Assembly: GCF_030936135.1 (NCBI RefSeq)
Contig: NC_082594.1
Location: 121,806,668 to 121,870,667, forward strand
Origin: Gavia stellata
Lineage: Eukaryota > Chordata > Aves > Gaviiformes > Gaviidae
Reading direction: 5' to 3'
Length of the DNA: 64,000 nucleotides
Shown: positions 14,401 through 26,300 of the stretch, piece after piece
Layout of the letters: each line of letters begins with the position of its first letter
Numbering within the stretch: the first letter of the stretch is position 1
Notes under the pieces: model-generated
What the model saw: only the letters and a program-made list of their open reading frames with translations
Told to the model about the DNA's origin: nothing
The model's database searches: none
Translations under genes and position numbers: made by a program

Positions 14401-17400
14401 TATTGGAGACCTGCTCCTTGAGAAAAGCCACAAGCTAGATTTAACGTTGCCTCATATAACTCAGAAAATAACTTCTTCCTTGTTTCTTCTTTGTCCCTAC
14501 TCCAAACTGAAGACTTGTGATGATGAGTTTGTTGAAAATACTCCTGTGTAACCAGATTCAGATGGAAAAATGTCCACATGATGAGGGAAAAATGCTTTAC
14601 TTGAAACAAGCCAGTTGCAGAGTTCCAGCTAGGGTTCAGCTGGAGTGCTGCCTGCGTCCCTGGCATCCTGCCCCAGAGCCACAGACCAACCATATGTCTC
14701 CATGCCCTGGGCCTGGGCCAGTCTGCCTGGGAAGACTCCTGGCCCCATGGAGATCCACCAAGCTGGAGATGGCAATGCCTTGTGGACTGCCTACACTGGC
14801 TCTGAAAGCCTCGTAAGCCCCGGCTTTAACAACCGCTCGGCTGTACAGGTAGGTGTTGGGATGAAGCCTGTCCGGAGATGCAGCACTCCGCCGGCAGTCA
14901 CGGTAGGAAAAAACAAACATACAGCCCTGGGACTTCAGCTTTGCTGCTAGCTTAAGCTGATCTGATCTACAAGAAGCTGCTGTGGGTAGGGTCAGTTGCC
15001 CACTGTGACCTCATCTGCACCTTTCCACTACTCCCCCCCGCACGAGTTGCCAATGTACAGCAGCGTAATGAGCTGGAACAGCTCACAGATCAGTCTGGAA
15101 ACGAATCCTGTAGGAGCCCCCTCTGCCCGCCCGCCCCACGCAGTCGGCTCAGCAGCCCCTTGGGAAGACACAGAATGGGAAACAGGAAAGGAAGGCACGG
15201 GGGAGTGTTTTGCTGGCAATCCACCATTAAACCAGCTTCAGTTGGTGGTCCAGCAGCAGCCTACAAGGACAGAGTCTGTGATTCCCCACTAGCCATTAAT
15301 GGCTTTTACCGGTACTGACGAGTTTCACCGAGCAGGCTGGCCAACAGTACATAATCACTAAAACCAAAATACTCTGCTAATTATTCCAGTACTTAGTGTT
15401 TCTTACATTTGAATTTGATCTTGAGAAGTCCTGTCAGAGAAACAATTAAAAGATCCCATCTTCATCCCACAAAAGCTTTTAATTTCAAGAGAGAATAGAT
15501 TCCTTGCCCCCTGCCACCTCCGGACTCTCTTGAATATAATTTCGAAAAAGACCTTCATGGCTAAATTAAACATTGGACAAGAGAATGGCAGAATGCCAGT
15601 CACTTTATCTCATAATATTATAATAATAAAGATCTCTCATAATATTATTACCCTTTTATACTCATTTTGGCCTCTTCCCTGTTGTCTCGGAACATCTCCT
15701 TTGTCAGTCATTGATTTTATTCTTAATAATAGCATTACCCTGAAACACAGACTAGACTGAGGCTCATGCACATAACCATACAAGAAGACACAGCAATCAC
15801 ATTCACCCACGGTGCTCTACAGTGTAATATCTGTTGTCTTCAGTGGAAGTTGCACCTCCCCCCTCTCTCTCTCTCCCCGTTGTGGGCTCTAAAATACGCA
15901 GAAACCAGGAGCTCAGGGAGTCTGAGCTAAAAAAGACTGGAGGCTGAGGAAGCAAGAAGGTAAGAACTACCATATACGTCTGCCCTCTTCCCCAGGCATC
16001 CACTTCTGGGCACTGTCGTTACAGGACACAGGGCTAAATTGTCTTAGGGCAGACCCATCACAGCCAGTTTCATATATTATACAGCACCCAAATTTGGCTC
16101 TGGGAAGCGGTAAGAATTAAAACCTGAATCTCATGGAATTTTTGACATCGACTGAAGCTTTGTGATTAGCAATCATCACCATCATAAATCATATCGCGCA
16201 TTCACTGGGGAAACATTCTTCAATCAGTTCCGTTTCCCTGTTCAAGCAGCTTTATGCACTCTTCATAATGCTGTATAGAAATGGCATACATGACATTACA
16301 TGCACATAAAAATTCTTCTAAAAAAATGAAACACTTGCTAATCTTGTGGGGACATTGTGCTAAAAGTGGTGTAGCCATCAAAAGAAAACCAAATTCCATT
16401 TCATGCAAGCTCATCAAGAAAACATACACAATATGCAACCATTTCACAGCTGCCAAAAGAGATCAGTCTAATTTCTTTTTTTAGCTAGAAGGGGAAATCT
16501 GACCAGGCAAAGCTGTTGGAAGCCAAGAAGACTGTTTTTTAAAAAAAAAAAAAAGATAAGTAGAAACCATCCACAATTTCATCCAAAGGCAGAAGAGTTT
16601 GTAAGTGAAATGCATGCACTGGGCCAAGTGAAGTAGTGGTGACATTAACATGGCTGCACGTGAGGCATGTCGATTAGTGAATTGTTTGGAGGGTTGTTTG
16701 TAACCCTGGGAACTAGAGCTACAGAAAACATTTTGTGCAGTTCTGTTTCTGGTATTCTTCTGTCCTTATCTCGCCCATCCTTCCCTCGCTCTCTCCCCTT
16801 CTCAGCCCTCCTCCGTACAACAACTGGTTGCGCGCTAACAGTATTTCTCTTTGTGCCTATGCCAAGTGTATCCCGCAGAATTTGAGGCTATCATCTGTTC
16901 CCATGTACTGGGTAGTCAACAACTGCCAAAGGACAACCATTCTCTTCACCCAGCTTTCATTTTCTTAGAAACATCTCAGGAATGGTTATGAATCGTTTAA
17001 ACGTTTTCAATTAGTACCAAGAGAAGCCCTCCCACTCACCTCCCCAACCTCCCCCAACCTGTGTGCCATTAGAAACCCATTCAGCCCAAAGAGAGGCCAG
17101 AAGTTAAAATCATTTGGAAAAAAATGCGTATTTGGACTGTGGGCAGGGTGGCTGGATTATTCCACCCCACTGGAGAATGACAGCTGTCAGTTCCCTATTT
17201 GTAGCAGCTAATCCAAGGTGGAGGGAAGACAAGGGCTGCGCAGTCCTTGTCCGGGCTCCGCTAGGAAGCGGAGTGGAGCAGGCTCCGGCTCCTCCCGGGG
17301 ATCGCATGTGAGCTGTCACATGAAGGATGGCTCTGGGAGACTTTGTGCCTCGGAGATACACCGAGGAATCAAAACTTTTCCGCCCTCTGGGAGAGGGCAA

Positions 17401-18824
17401 TTAATGACTTATTCCAGCAATAAGTGATCCTTGTCCAGCTTTGGTTCCCAATGTGAGTAGCCCTTATAGACACTAGGGGGGTATGCTTACATTTTTCTGT
17501 GTCGGTGGTGCAGTCACTCTTCAGGCCCATGTGGCTTCCAGCCACTTAATGAACCTCTTGGGACCTCAGTCACCGTCTCTGAACAGGGTGACATGTCCCT
17601 AGCTAGGTATTCCTTAGATGAAAGAAGTGATATTATTGTAATTACTGCAGTACCATCCTGCTGCAGATGGGCTGCTTGTGCTTGGTTACCTACCACAGAT
17701 TTAATCCGTGAGTGTAACAGTCTTCTCTCTGTTTTCACAGCCTGGCTCTTCAGAGGAAGGCCCTTTGTTCCCAACTAGGATGATAAATGGGTTTTAGCTT
17801 TATTTTCTCAGAGGGAAGCTTATGTGATTGTGCCGTCTGTCATCTGTCTACGCCGATAAGTTTTTAACTGCCACAGCCAATTATAATTATTTCCAAAGAA
17901 AAAAATCGCTAGAGGCAGACATCTCCATGATAATTACATTTCTATGGATTCTGTGAAAGACAGCAGCAGACTGGGTTGGGGCTAGGGAGGAGGAGGGAGA
18001 GGGCAGAGCACAAGACCACACCGAGAGCGTGCCATGTCAAGGAAATCTGGGAGGCCTCAGCTGATCCTCAGCCCATCCTGGCCGAAGGCAGCCAGGCAGC
18101 CTGCAGGCACCGGAGAGTCAGTCGGCACAGGTCTCTTTCCAAATGGCTCACAAGACGTACTGCCTCTTGCCCGTGGGTATTATTTCATAGGAGACATCAC
18201 TGCGGCTGCAGCTGCCGCGGTGCAGGGGGGGAAGCAGGCACAGACCTTCCTTCTGCCGGCTGTGATGGAGGAACAAGATTTTGTTCTTTTGATGCAGGCA
18301 GTGGCACTGTTTTGCCCTGGGCCTGTACTTGCAGGTTGCAACACCTGGGTGGCGGCTGGGCTGGTAGGTGCTTCCAAGGAGGACAGATTGGCTAAGTGCA
18401 AGGCGTGGTTAGAACACGCTCTGCGCCGTAACTAGCTGAACGTAATAGGTGCATCGCTGACAAATACTTGTAACGTGAGGGACGACGTGTTCTCTGTGCT
18501 CAGAGACCTGCCAATACGCTAACGAAAGCTGCTAAGGCCGGGTTTGTCAATGTATTTAGGTGACTGAACCAAGATATCTGAGAGCCTAATTCTCTCTGAC
18601 GTCGAAAGGGATTCTGACTTACACTGCATGGGAAGTCATGTCTTTACACAGCTTTAAAGCTATGAACCTTTCTTCTTAAATATTTTAGAAGAATTGACCC
18701 TCTCTCTGAGCAAATCTTGACGGAAATGTTTCTGGCACTGCCCTTGAGAACCCAGTAGAAAGTTACAGTTTTCATTTAACTGAACCATTCCCTGGAATGA
18801 TACATATTGTATCATTTTGTACAT
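5476..18824. other. Intergenic DNA between IFT57 and CD47, no gene recognised
   Basis: Both strands were read for exon-like frames flanked by splice signals, tRNA boxes and known repeats, and none was convincing. The stretch is AT-rich from about 5500 to 12000 and more mixed after that. It holds short homopolymer runs (T at about 5839-5858 and 8742-8755, A at about 16540-16554). Two overlapping copies of the motif CTCATAATATTAT lie at about 15609-15650. The open frames here, up to 154 codons at 11748-12212, lack any family resemblance. Confidence 0.6.
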
Positions 18825-19016
18825 ACTGAGAGAGCGGTCAAGCATTGGAACGGGCTGCCCAGGGAGGTGGTGGAGTCACCATCACTGGAGGTCTTCAAAA
18901 AACGTATAGACGTGGCACTGCGGGACATGGTTTAGTGGGCATGGTGGTGGTGGGTTGGAGGTTGGACTTGATGATCTTACAGGTCTTTTCCAACCTTAGT
19001 GATTCTGTGATTCTGT
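18825..19016 (+). repeat. CR1 LINE 3' fragment (end of ORF2 plus 3' terminus)
   Basis: The sense frame from 18829 encodes [18 protein letters not shown] and then [16 protein letters not shown] before a TAG, the conserved C-terminus of the CR1 reverse-transcriptase ORF. The short 3' UTR follows and the element ends in two copies of GATTCTGT at 19001-19016, the 8-bp terminal repeat typical of CR1. It is strongly 5'-truncated and so non-autonomous. Confidence 0.93.
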
Positions 19017-19939
19017 TTCACCATTACGGAACTTTCTTGGAAGGGGCAAAACGCCTAGGGTGAAAGCTGATCACCATCTTCACCACCTAAATACCGTAAC
19101 ATATAATTTCTTTAACCTTGTTGATAATCTGATCCAGTTCTCCAGGAGTCTCATTTACATGGAGGGCAGCTGCACATAACACCCAAGACAGTTGCTCTAC
19201 CTAGCTCTGTCAGGCAGTGGACCGTAGCGGGTGTTCAGTGACCTCAACTGCAAATCTTCTTACTGAGTTCATCCAGGAGCTCTCGTGGCCGGGGAGTGTT
19301 TCACAGGCTGGGTTTCCAGTGGCCACTAAGTTGCTAAAGGGACAAGTTGCGTGACCATTCCCAGCGGCTGCCGCGACAGGCGAATAGAGAACACAAAAAT
19401 GGCAATGCAAAAAAAAAAAAAAAAAAGCATTCAAATACAGAACAGGAGTAGAGAGTGAGTGAGAAAGGGGAGGGGGGAGCATGAAATAAATATTCTTTCC
19501 CTGAAATGGTTAATTTTGAAGTGGAGGATAAATGACTGTGTTTTAGCCCTATCAAACAACTGTGAAAAGTTAGCACTTTTTGATGGCATTGCTTGATTTT
19601 TGACTAGGTGTCCAGCAACTATTACTCAAAGTTAATTCAGGCTTTGGTCTTTGGGAACTTTTTTAATGTGCTAGTGCTTAGAAGTCCATTAATATTTATA
19701 AAAGTCACCTGAATTCCATTTTTACTGTCTTGCCCAGGCAGGATCTCTCATAAGAAGAAAACATTGTTGCTTTTCTTTTCCTTTTTTTTTTCCCCTGTAT
19801 TTTTTTTAGAACTACAGTAAGTTCAGGGTTGAGCCTGTTCTAAAAATGTCATATTCTATAGAGCTGTGATGTATAGATTTGGTAGCCTGCCTATGCCCCC
19901 GAGACAGGTCTGAGAGTTAGATCTTTGGCCTGGAGAAAC
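19017..19939. other. Intergenic spacer with an A17-type run, nothing else seen
   Basis: This spacer lies between the CR1 fragment and the MIR relic. It contains a long A run at about 19409-19427 and T-rich runs near 19770-19808. No exon, RNA gene or further repeat was recognised. Confidence 0.5.
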
Positions 19940-20105
19940 GGATACAGAGTCTATTCTCAGCTCTGCCACTGGCTGATTATGCAACCTTAGTCAGTTCATT
20001 TAACCTTGGCGTGCCTCGGTTTCCAGATCAAAAATGAAAGGGGTAACAGGCTCCTTTGCGAATGCTTCGTGGTGCTTGAAGGAGAACAAAGTATTACCCA
20101 TCACG
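19940..20105 (+). repeat. MIR SINE relic (ancient amniote repeat)
   Basis: The text CTCAGCTCTGCCACTGGCTG is followed by an ACCTTAGTCAGTTCATTTAACCT-like core and then GTGCCTCGGTTTCC and ATCAAAAATG. It follows the MIR consensus in order: the 'tctgccactt' motif, the 'accttgggcaagt' core, then 'tgcctcagtttcc...tgtaaaatg'. No tRNA-like promoter head is clear. Divergence is high, as expected for an element older than the bird-mammal split. Confidence 0.75.
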
Positions 20106-22140
20106 TTGCTGCTGCACTGTGACTTCTGTGAGTGTCATGATATGTATGTTGAGTGAGCCCATGAACACAGATGGAGGTCTGGCCACTACATTTCTTGCTG
20201 AGGGAGACAGCTCTCACAGTCAAGTTTGACAAATCACAGCTACAGACACCCTTTGCTTCAGGCACGCAGGCTTTTATATCACTCTTCAGCATTTTCCTGC
20301 CAGCCACGGCAGTCGCTGCCTCCTGGCTTGTGTATGTGATTCATGCCTGCCGCAGCTTCACTTTTCCTGACGATAGTGATCGATAGCACTCCAAAGAGCA
20401 GTAAACCAGTATAAAATGGCAGATCAGTGCCTAGTAATGGTAATAAAATAGTTGCCTAATTTAAGGACCAAAAGTGTGCCTCAGAAGTCATAAATGAGGG
20501 ACTCATGCACAGTTTTCAAAATATATGATCTATTGCTTTTGGTGCACTTGGACCCAATATGCGACTGTCAGAGATGGGTCTGTCCTTTTCACAGCTTCCG
20601 AGATGTGTTTTTGTGCAAGCTTCTGGAGCATGCATACACTGGGTGAAGAGAGGCACACAGTACCGCAGGGCAAAACGAGAGAAATGGTCACAGTGATGTT
20701 AGAAAAAGTGGTTGAAAGCATGCAGCTTTTCTATTACAGCAGGGTTTGCTTGGCATACCTGTCTCAGAAAGGAAAGCAGAACTGCCGGACCCTTCTCTCA
20801 GTAGGCATCAGAACTGCCTTGTGCTGCACAGTCCTGCTTCCTGAAACCATCAGCAAGCAGGGGCCTTGCAGATCTTGCTCAGCAGCAGAAGGCAGAGCAT
20901 TACAAGACGAAGTATTGCAGATGCACACCTAGGTAGATGGCACAGCTACCTCCAAAAAAATCAGGGAAACAGCATGCCCAAAGAGTTACCTTTTGGGGAT
21001 TTGTGAAAGCTGGTTCAGTAGTACAGGAGGTGGCACCTGACACAAAGCAACACTCTCTCACGCGAGACTCCTGGCCGTGTGAAATTCCCCATGCGCGCTG
21101 TTTTGCTTTTAGGCTCGCGTGGGTGTGTTACATGCTACCTTAGCAACGGTGACAAACGCCTGCTGCAGCTGTAGCCTTCTCCTCTTTGCAGCAGGAGTAG
21201 AGCATCCCCAGTTTTCTTACAGACAACACGCTGGGCAGCCCTCCACAGAGCTGACCCTGTCCCCCAACGCCTGCCTACAGCTCTGAACGTGCTCGCACTC
21301 GGTCTGGGCACAGATGCATGAGCTACAACTGAAGCAGACATGTCTTCCCTACTACCCTCGGCTGCTCTAGCCCATTTCTTCTGGCCTCCAGAGAACATCA
21401 TCTGAATCAGTCTGGCAGGAGCAGAATCAGCTGCTTCATGCCAGCCCCCTCCATCATTTATGGAGTCGGATGGCTCGCACTGCTCAAGGCTTTTTACTAA
21501 ACTTGAATGCTGGAGGATGTCGGAGTGCTTTATGAATATCTGGAGAAAACAAGGACAGTAGTCAGGGCATCGGTATCCATTAATCACTTAAGGAGGGCTG
21601 GGGAATAATTTAAGAGAATAGAGTCTCAAGAAGCAGGGGGACTGGGGAAAAGAACCACCCAAGCCAATATTAATGTTGCAGCTAAAAAAAAATGAATGTA
21701 GTAAAACCATGTGAGACATAAAAAATATGGAAATGCAGTTTCTCGCAGAATTTTGATTCTGCCCTGGCTTTCATCCTCTGCTGAACTTTGGGACTTGTAA
21801 AAACATTTTTTATATATGTGTATGTGTACAAAAGTGTGTGTGTTCCCCAGATATATTTGAAACTCCTTTTTTTAATGCTTCACCAACACATATGCCTGAG
21901 AACAAAGTATGCGTTTTGGGTGCAAATATTTATAGATCCAAAATTTTGAGACAATTCTACTATTAAAAAAAAAAAGAGTAGTCCTAAAGAGGGCTACTTC
22001 CAGAGAAAAAAAAACATTTGTTGAAACATTGCTGAAATAGCTAAATATGTATTACTTCAGGTGCAGGAAGGAGGAAAAGAGAGCATTTATCCTCGCGTTT
22101 AATTGAAGGCCGACAACAGGCCACTTACTTACAAATTCTC
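20106..22140. other. Intergenic DNA upstream of the CD47 CpG island
   Basis: No exon-like or RNA-like feature was identified. The longest frame, 20525-20932 (+), has no recognisable similarity. Short A runs occur at 21684-21691 and 21966-21975. A TATATATGTGTATGTGTAC-like simple repeat lies near 21811-21840. Confidence 0.5.
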
Positions 22141-22820
22141 CTGTGTTTTGCGCTACCTTTAAAACCTTTGTATTTCAGGTGTGTGTAGTGTACCGCCCTG
22201 GTAACCCACCGAAGGCCCAGCGCCGCGGAGCGGGCGGTCGGCAGGAGGGGGCTGAGGGCCCCAGGCCCGCGGGGGGGCTGAGGCGCCGGCGCCTCCCCCT
22301 CGCTTCCCTCCGCTTCCCTCGGCCTGTGAGAGCCGGGGGGGGCCGCGGGATGGCGGGGATTTTAACTTCTGCCAGAGGCAAACGTGCCGCGGGCAGGGAC
22401 AGGTTTTCCACAGGGCTTTTAACGACAGGGAGAGACCCCTCGGTCCTCCTCCCCCGGATTATTGACAAGCGCAATGTCAGGCGATTAACGGGAGAGGGAG
22501 ACGGAAAGCGAAAGCGCCCGCCGTCCCCTCCTCCCGCCGCGGGGCCGCGGCCCCCCCGCCCCCCTTTCGGGCGGCCGCCGCAGATAAGAGGGCGAAGGGG
22601 GTGGTTTAGGCGTTGCTGGCGGGAGGGGAACCCCACCCCCGGGCGGCGGTTTGAGGTTCAAGGTCAATAAAGCGATCGGGGAGTCGCTTCGGGAAGGGAA
22701 GCGGGAGCCGCCCTGCCAACGCTTCCCCTTTTATTGCAGCCGGCACCTTCCCCCTCGCAGCCCCGGCCGCCTCAGTCAGCCATTTTATTCAGCCCCTGCT
22801 CACGACACGGCCCTCGCCTC

Positions 22821-22849
22821 TGCGCACGCGGGGAAAGCAAAACGTCACG
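22821..22849 (+). promoter_or_regulatory. CD47: NRF1-like site followed by a CRE-like ACGTCACG
   Basis: TGCGCACGCGGG at 22821-22832 matches the NRF1 (alpha-Pal) palindrome YGCGCAYGCGCR at 11 of 12 positions. ACGTCACG at 22842-22849 contains the ACGTCA core of a cAMP-response element. Human CD47 is reported to be driven by NRF1, so the site is plausible. Function here is inferred from the motif alone. Confidence 0.5.
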
Positions 22850-23050
22850 ACCCCACAGCTCAGGCGGTCAGGGAAAATACGCCCCGATCGGTACTGAGAA
22901 AGCAAAACCGGAGCTTTGGTGAAGCTATTCCCGCGGCTCTCCCCGGGAGGGGGAAGGAAGCGGGGCCAGCTCCCCGCCCGGGGCGCCGAGCCTGCCCCCT
23001 CCGCCCCCGCCCCCCGCGACGCCCCGCGCTGCCGGGAACCGACCGGCGAG

Positions 23051-23211
23051 AGGGCGGGGCGCGCGCGGCCCGACGGCCGCCGGTAGGCGGCTTCCTCCGC
23101 CACCGCCCGGCGGGGGCGGGGAGCTGGGGTGCTGCCTGGCTGCCGCAGCCAATCAGCGGCGGGAGGACGCCCCCTCCTCCCCCGGGCTCCCCGCCGCGCC
23201 GCGCCCCGCCC
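23051..23211 (+). promoter_or_regulatory. CD47: CD47 proximal promoter: GC boxes and CCAAT box
   Basis: GC boxes (AGGGCGGGGC at 23051-23060, CGGGGGCGGGG at 23111-23121, GCCCCGCCCC at 23202-23211) flank a CCAATCAG at 23149-23156, about 147 bases before the ATG. This is the usual layout of a TATA-less housekeeping promoter. The transcription start is probably between the CCAAT box and 23296. Confidence 0.55.
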
Positions 23212-23295
23212 CCTGGCGGACCCGCCCGCCCGCTGCGGCGACCAGCTCCGGAGGCCGCCAGGCTGCCTGGCCGCGCTGCCCGCCGCCGCTCCGCC

Positions 23296-23341
23296 ATGTG
23301 GCTGCTGGCCGCTTGGGTGCTGCTCAGCGCCGTGGGCGCCG
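23296..23341 (+). CDS. CD47: CD47 exon 1: signal peptide
   Basis: ATG sits in GCCGCCATGT and opens MWLLAAWVLLSAVGA, a hydrophobic signal peptide. Fifteen codons plus one base precede donor GTGAGT at 23342. The next exon supplies S-A-Q, so predicted cleavage leaves Gln19, as in mammals. Confidence 0.93.
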
Positions 23342-26300
23342 GTGAGTTCTCGCCGCCCTCTTTCTCTCCCCCTTGTCGTCCCGACCCCTGCGGCTGGGGC
23401 CGCGGCAGCGGGCCCCCAGACACCTTCCGTCCACCCCCGTCTCCAACGGGTGCTGGTGCAGGCGCCCCGCCAGCCCCGGAAGTGGCCCCGGCGAGGCCCC
23501 GGGGGCCGGGGCCGGGGCTGTGAGGGCAGGGTCGCCTCCCCTGGGCCGCGCAGCCGTTGGGCACGCGGGAAAGGGAGGGGTGGGTGTCGCCCTGGCGGCG
23601 TGGGGGGGGACGGGACGGGACGGGACGGGACGTGAGGCGGCCGGTCCGGCGGGGCCAGCGGCGCGGCACCGGCCCGCCCTGCCGCCGCGGGTGCAGCTCC
23701 CTCCGCTCGGCGTGGAGGCTCGCATCGCCCCTGCCCGGAGCTCCCGTCTGTCGCTGGTGACCACCGGGCAGCGACGGTGACAGCAGGCGTGTGCGGGACT
23801 GCGGTCTGCTTCGCTGTAGCTCGCCAGCCGCTGTGGGGGGGTTCCTCCAGCTTCCCTCGTCCTCCCCGCCTTTGGCGGTGGGCTTCGCCTCGCAGAAGTT
23901 GCGGGGGAGAGGAGGGACGCCGCGACCAGCGCGAAGCTCCTCGTCTTCTGGTGCCTGGTAGCATGAGGGCAGCTTAGCTTAATGTGCTTTCTTGAAGAAA
24001 AAACCGTGATCAAACTGGTCGTCTGCTGTACGGTTTCTAGGGTTGACGGCATTTCTTGGTCTTAAAAAAAGTTTGGGTGACGTTGATGTGTAAATGACAT
24101 CTCGCGATCGAACTTCATATTTTTCTGTGCCTCAAGAAGAAACGCGGTGGGGGGGAGGGAGAGTTAAAAAAATTACAGCACTTTCACTGAGGTGCAACTG
24201 CTAGATTGTTCTTCTGTCAGTAAGCACCGTATCTAAACCTGCATGTTTAAAGCTAGTATCTAAATTCGTGTCTGGGTTCCTGAGTTAGCAGGTGACTGCC
24301 TTAAATACCGAATGCCCCAGCACGTTTTGCAGTCAGTGGGAAATGCAGGTGTCCATCAGGTGCAGCTACCAAGTTTAGCCCATTTTGACATTATGTGCAG
24401 TATTCCCGAATTTGCTCTGCATATATCATTTGAAACAACCTTTCTGTGGCAGCTTCACAACTGCATATTCTTCAGAAGCAGCCGCCCCGAGCCGCTTAGT
24501 ACAAACAAGGCTCTAAAATTGTCGCTTTTATGTGACGCCTCTAAGCTGATAATCCATGAGAAAGTTTGAGGCTAGGAGCCCACCTAGTAGTCCACTGCCT
24601 ACAGGATTTGGGAACTATTGCCGAAGGGTTCTGATGACTTCCTCATGCCGCAAGAAGAACGTCAGAAATTGATAGTGGAAATACCATCTGTAGTAAGTAG
24701 TCAGGTTCCCTTCAGCGAGGTGGCAGCCACGCAACCTCTTTACTAAAGCAGTCAAGATTTGCAGAGGACAAAACCCACAAATATTTGTCTGTTGCTTCTG
24801 TTGGTGCCTGTCTGCAGCCTGGTCCTTATTTCCCCAGCACTCTCCTGGTGGAGCAGTTCACACGAGTACTTCTTAATTGGCTTCAGGCAAAATATGCCAG
24901 CTCTCATAGACTATACGACAGCAAACCGGTGGAATCGGTAATTTACAGCTTCCTGACATTTGGTGCTAATACTAGTGAGAAAATCGTGATCAATTTGTTT
25001 TAATTCCTTCAAAATGGTTGTTTTTTATTTGCTTTGGTAAATATTTGGGAGTATAGTTGCTTCCTTTAGTTGAAAATAACCTTTCTGAGTGATGGAGCCA
25101 GCGGAGAATAAATTCTTCCTACAAAGTATAAATGTGCTAGCTCTAAAGGGGAGGGAAAAAAAAAAAGAAAACTAAAACCTAACAACCCCACAGTCAGAAA
25201 CCTTTTATCATGAGGTAGTGTTATAATAAAACAGATGTGAAATTTATTTCGGGAAGAACCACTGAAGCACTACAGCTTTTAATTGTGTGCATTTATTTTT
25301 CATTAGTACGTAGTTTGGGGATTAGGTATGGTTTTCTTTTGTTCTGCTTTTGTTACTTTTATTTTTTGAGGTACAGTTTAAAAAAATGCAACATGAGTAA
25401 ACTAGAGAATAATTCTTTCTTCATTGTTAAGTGCTGTCATCTGTAATGCATATTTAGTCAGCTTATTATAAGCTTTTGATATTCAGTAGTAATCCAGTGA
25501 CTTGTGTGAGAATATTAAATCAGTGTTTCAAGGATCAGTGCGTTTTAAATTTGATCTGAGACTGTTGCTTTGAAAAAATTGAGCTACTGCAAATAGTGAC
25601 ACAACTTTTATTGATTTTTTTCACTTTTTTTTTTCCTCCTCCCTTTCCCCTAATTGAATTTAGTCATCAAATACATATCACAGTTCTGAGCATGTGAATC
25701 TTAGACATGTGAATACCAGTAGTACCTCTGAAGTCACTGGAGCTACTCCAGTTTGTAAGTCTGTATGGTTACAGTATTATGGGTTGTGGTCTTGTTTTAC
25801 AGTACGTATCTTTTCCCATATTTGGTTTTATCAGGTGGATATAGTCAAGCATTTTGAATCATTAATGCCACTGGGACTTTGGAGAGCAATGACTATTAGG
25901 ACAGCTATTAAACTAAGTTACAATTTCACAGAAACGAGGAAAAATATAGAAAATACAGGATTCAAAGCCTTCATATTTTGCAGTCAAGTTAGTTCAATTA
26001 ACATCTTTCTTCTGGTTCCTGGTGTAATTTAAATGCTGATGTTATAATTTTCGGTATTCTCAAGAACTGATGAATGGGTCTTCATTTCAGATAAAATCTC
26101 AACGTAGGATTTAGGTCTTTCTTGAAACAGTGTTCAGTCAGTACTACTGTTTTGCAACTGTGAGAGAGAAACAGTAAAAACCAGCAGTGATGCCATAATC
26201 CTGTGTGGTGGTGATTTTTCATTACCTGCATTGAATGCTATTGTTAGTAGCATTATTCACAATGATTAGTGCTAATAGAGGTCTTTTATTGTTACAAATT

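Larger units (their letters stand above)
22180..23970. promoter_or_regulatory. CD47: CpG island spanning the CD47 promoter and exon 1
   Basis: Composition changes abruptly from AT-rich to very GC- and CpG-rich over about 1.8 kb and then returns to background just after 23970. The island surrounds the CD47 start codon, and no TATA box is obvious. The long frames on both strands here (for example 22651-23523 and 22789-23964) come from stop-codon depletion at high GC. They are rich in P, R, G and A without domains, so I do not call them genes. Confidence 0.9.

Noticed and set aside
22651..23964. Long overlapping frames on both strands (up to 391 codons) around CD47 exon 1.
   Set aside because: They lie in a CpG island where stop codons are rare. 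The products are proline/arginine/glycine-rich without domains, and they overlap each other and the true CD47 exon 1.
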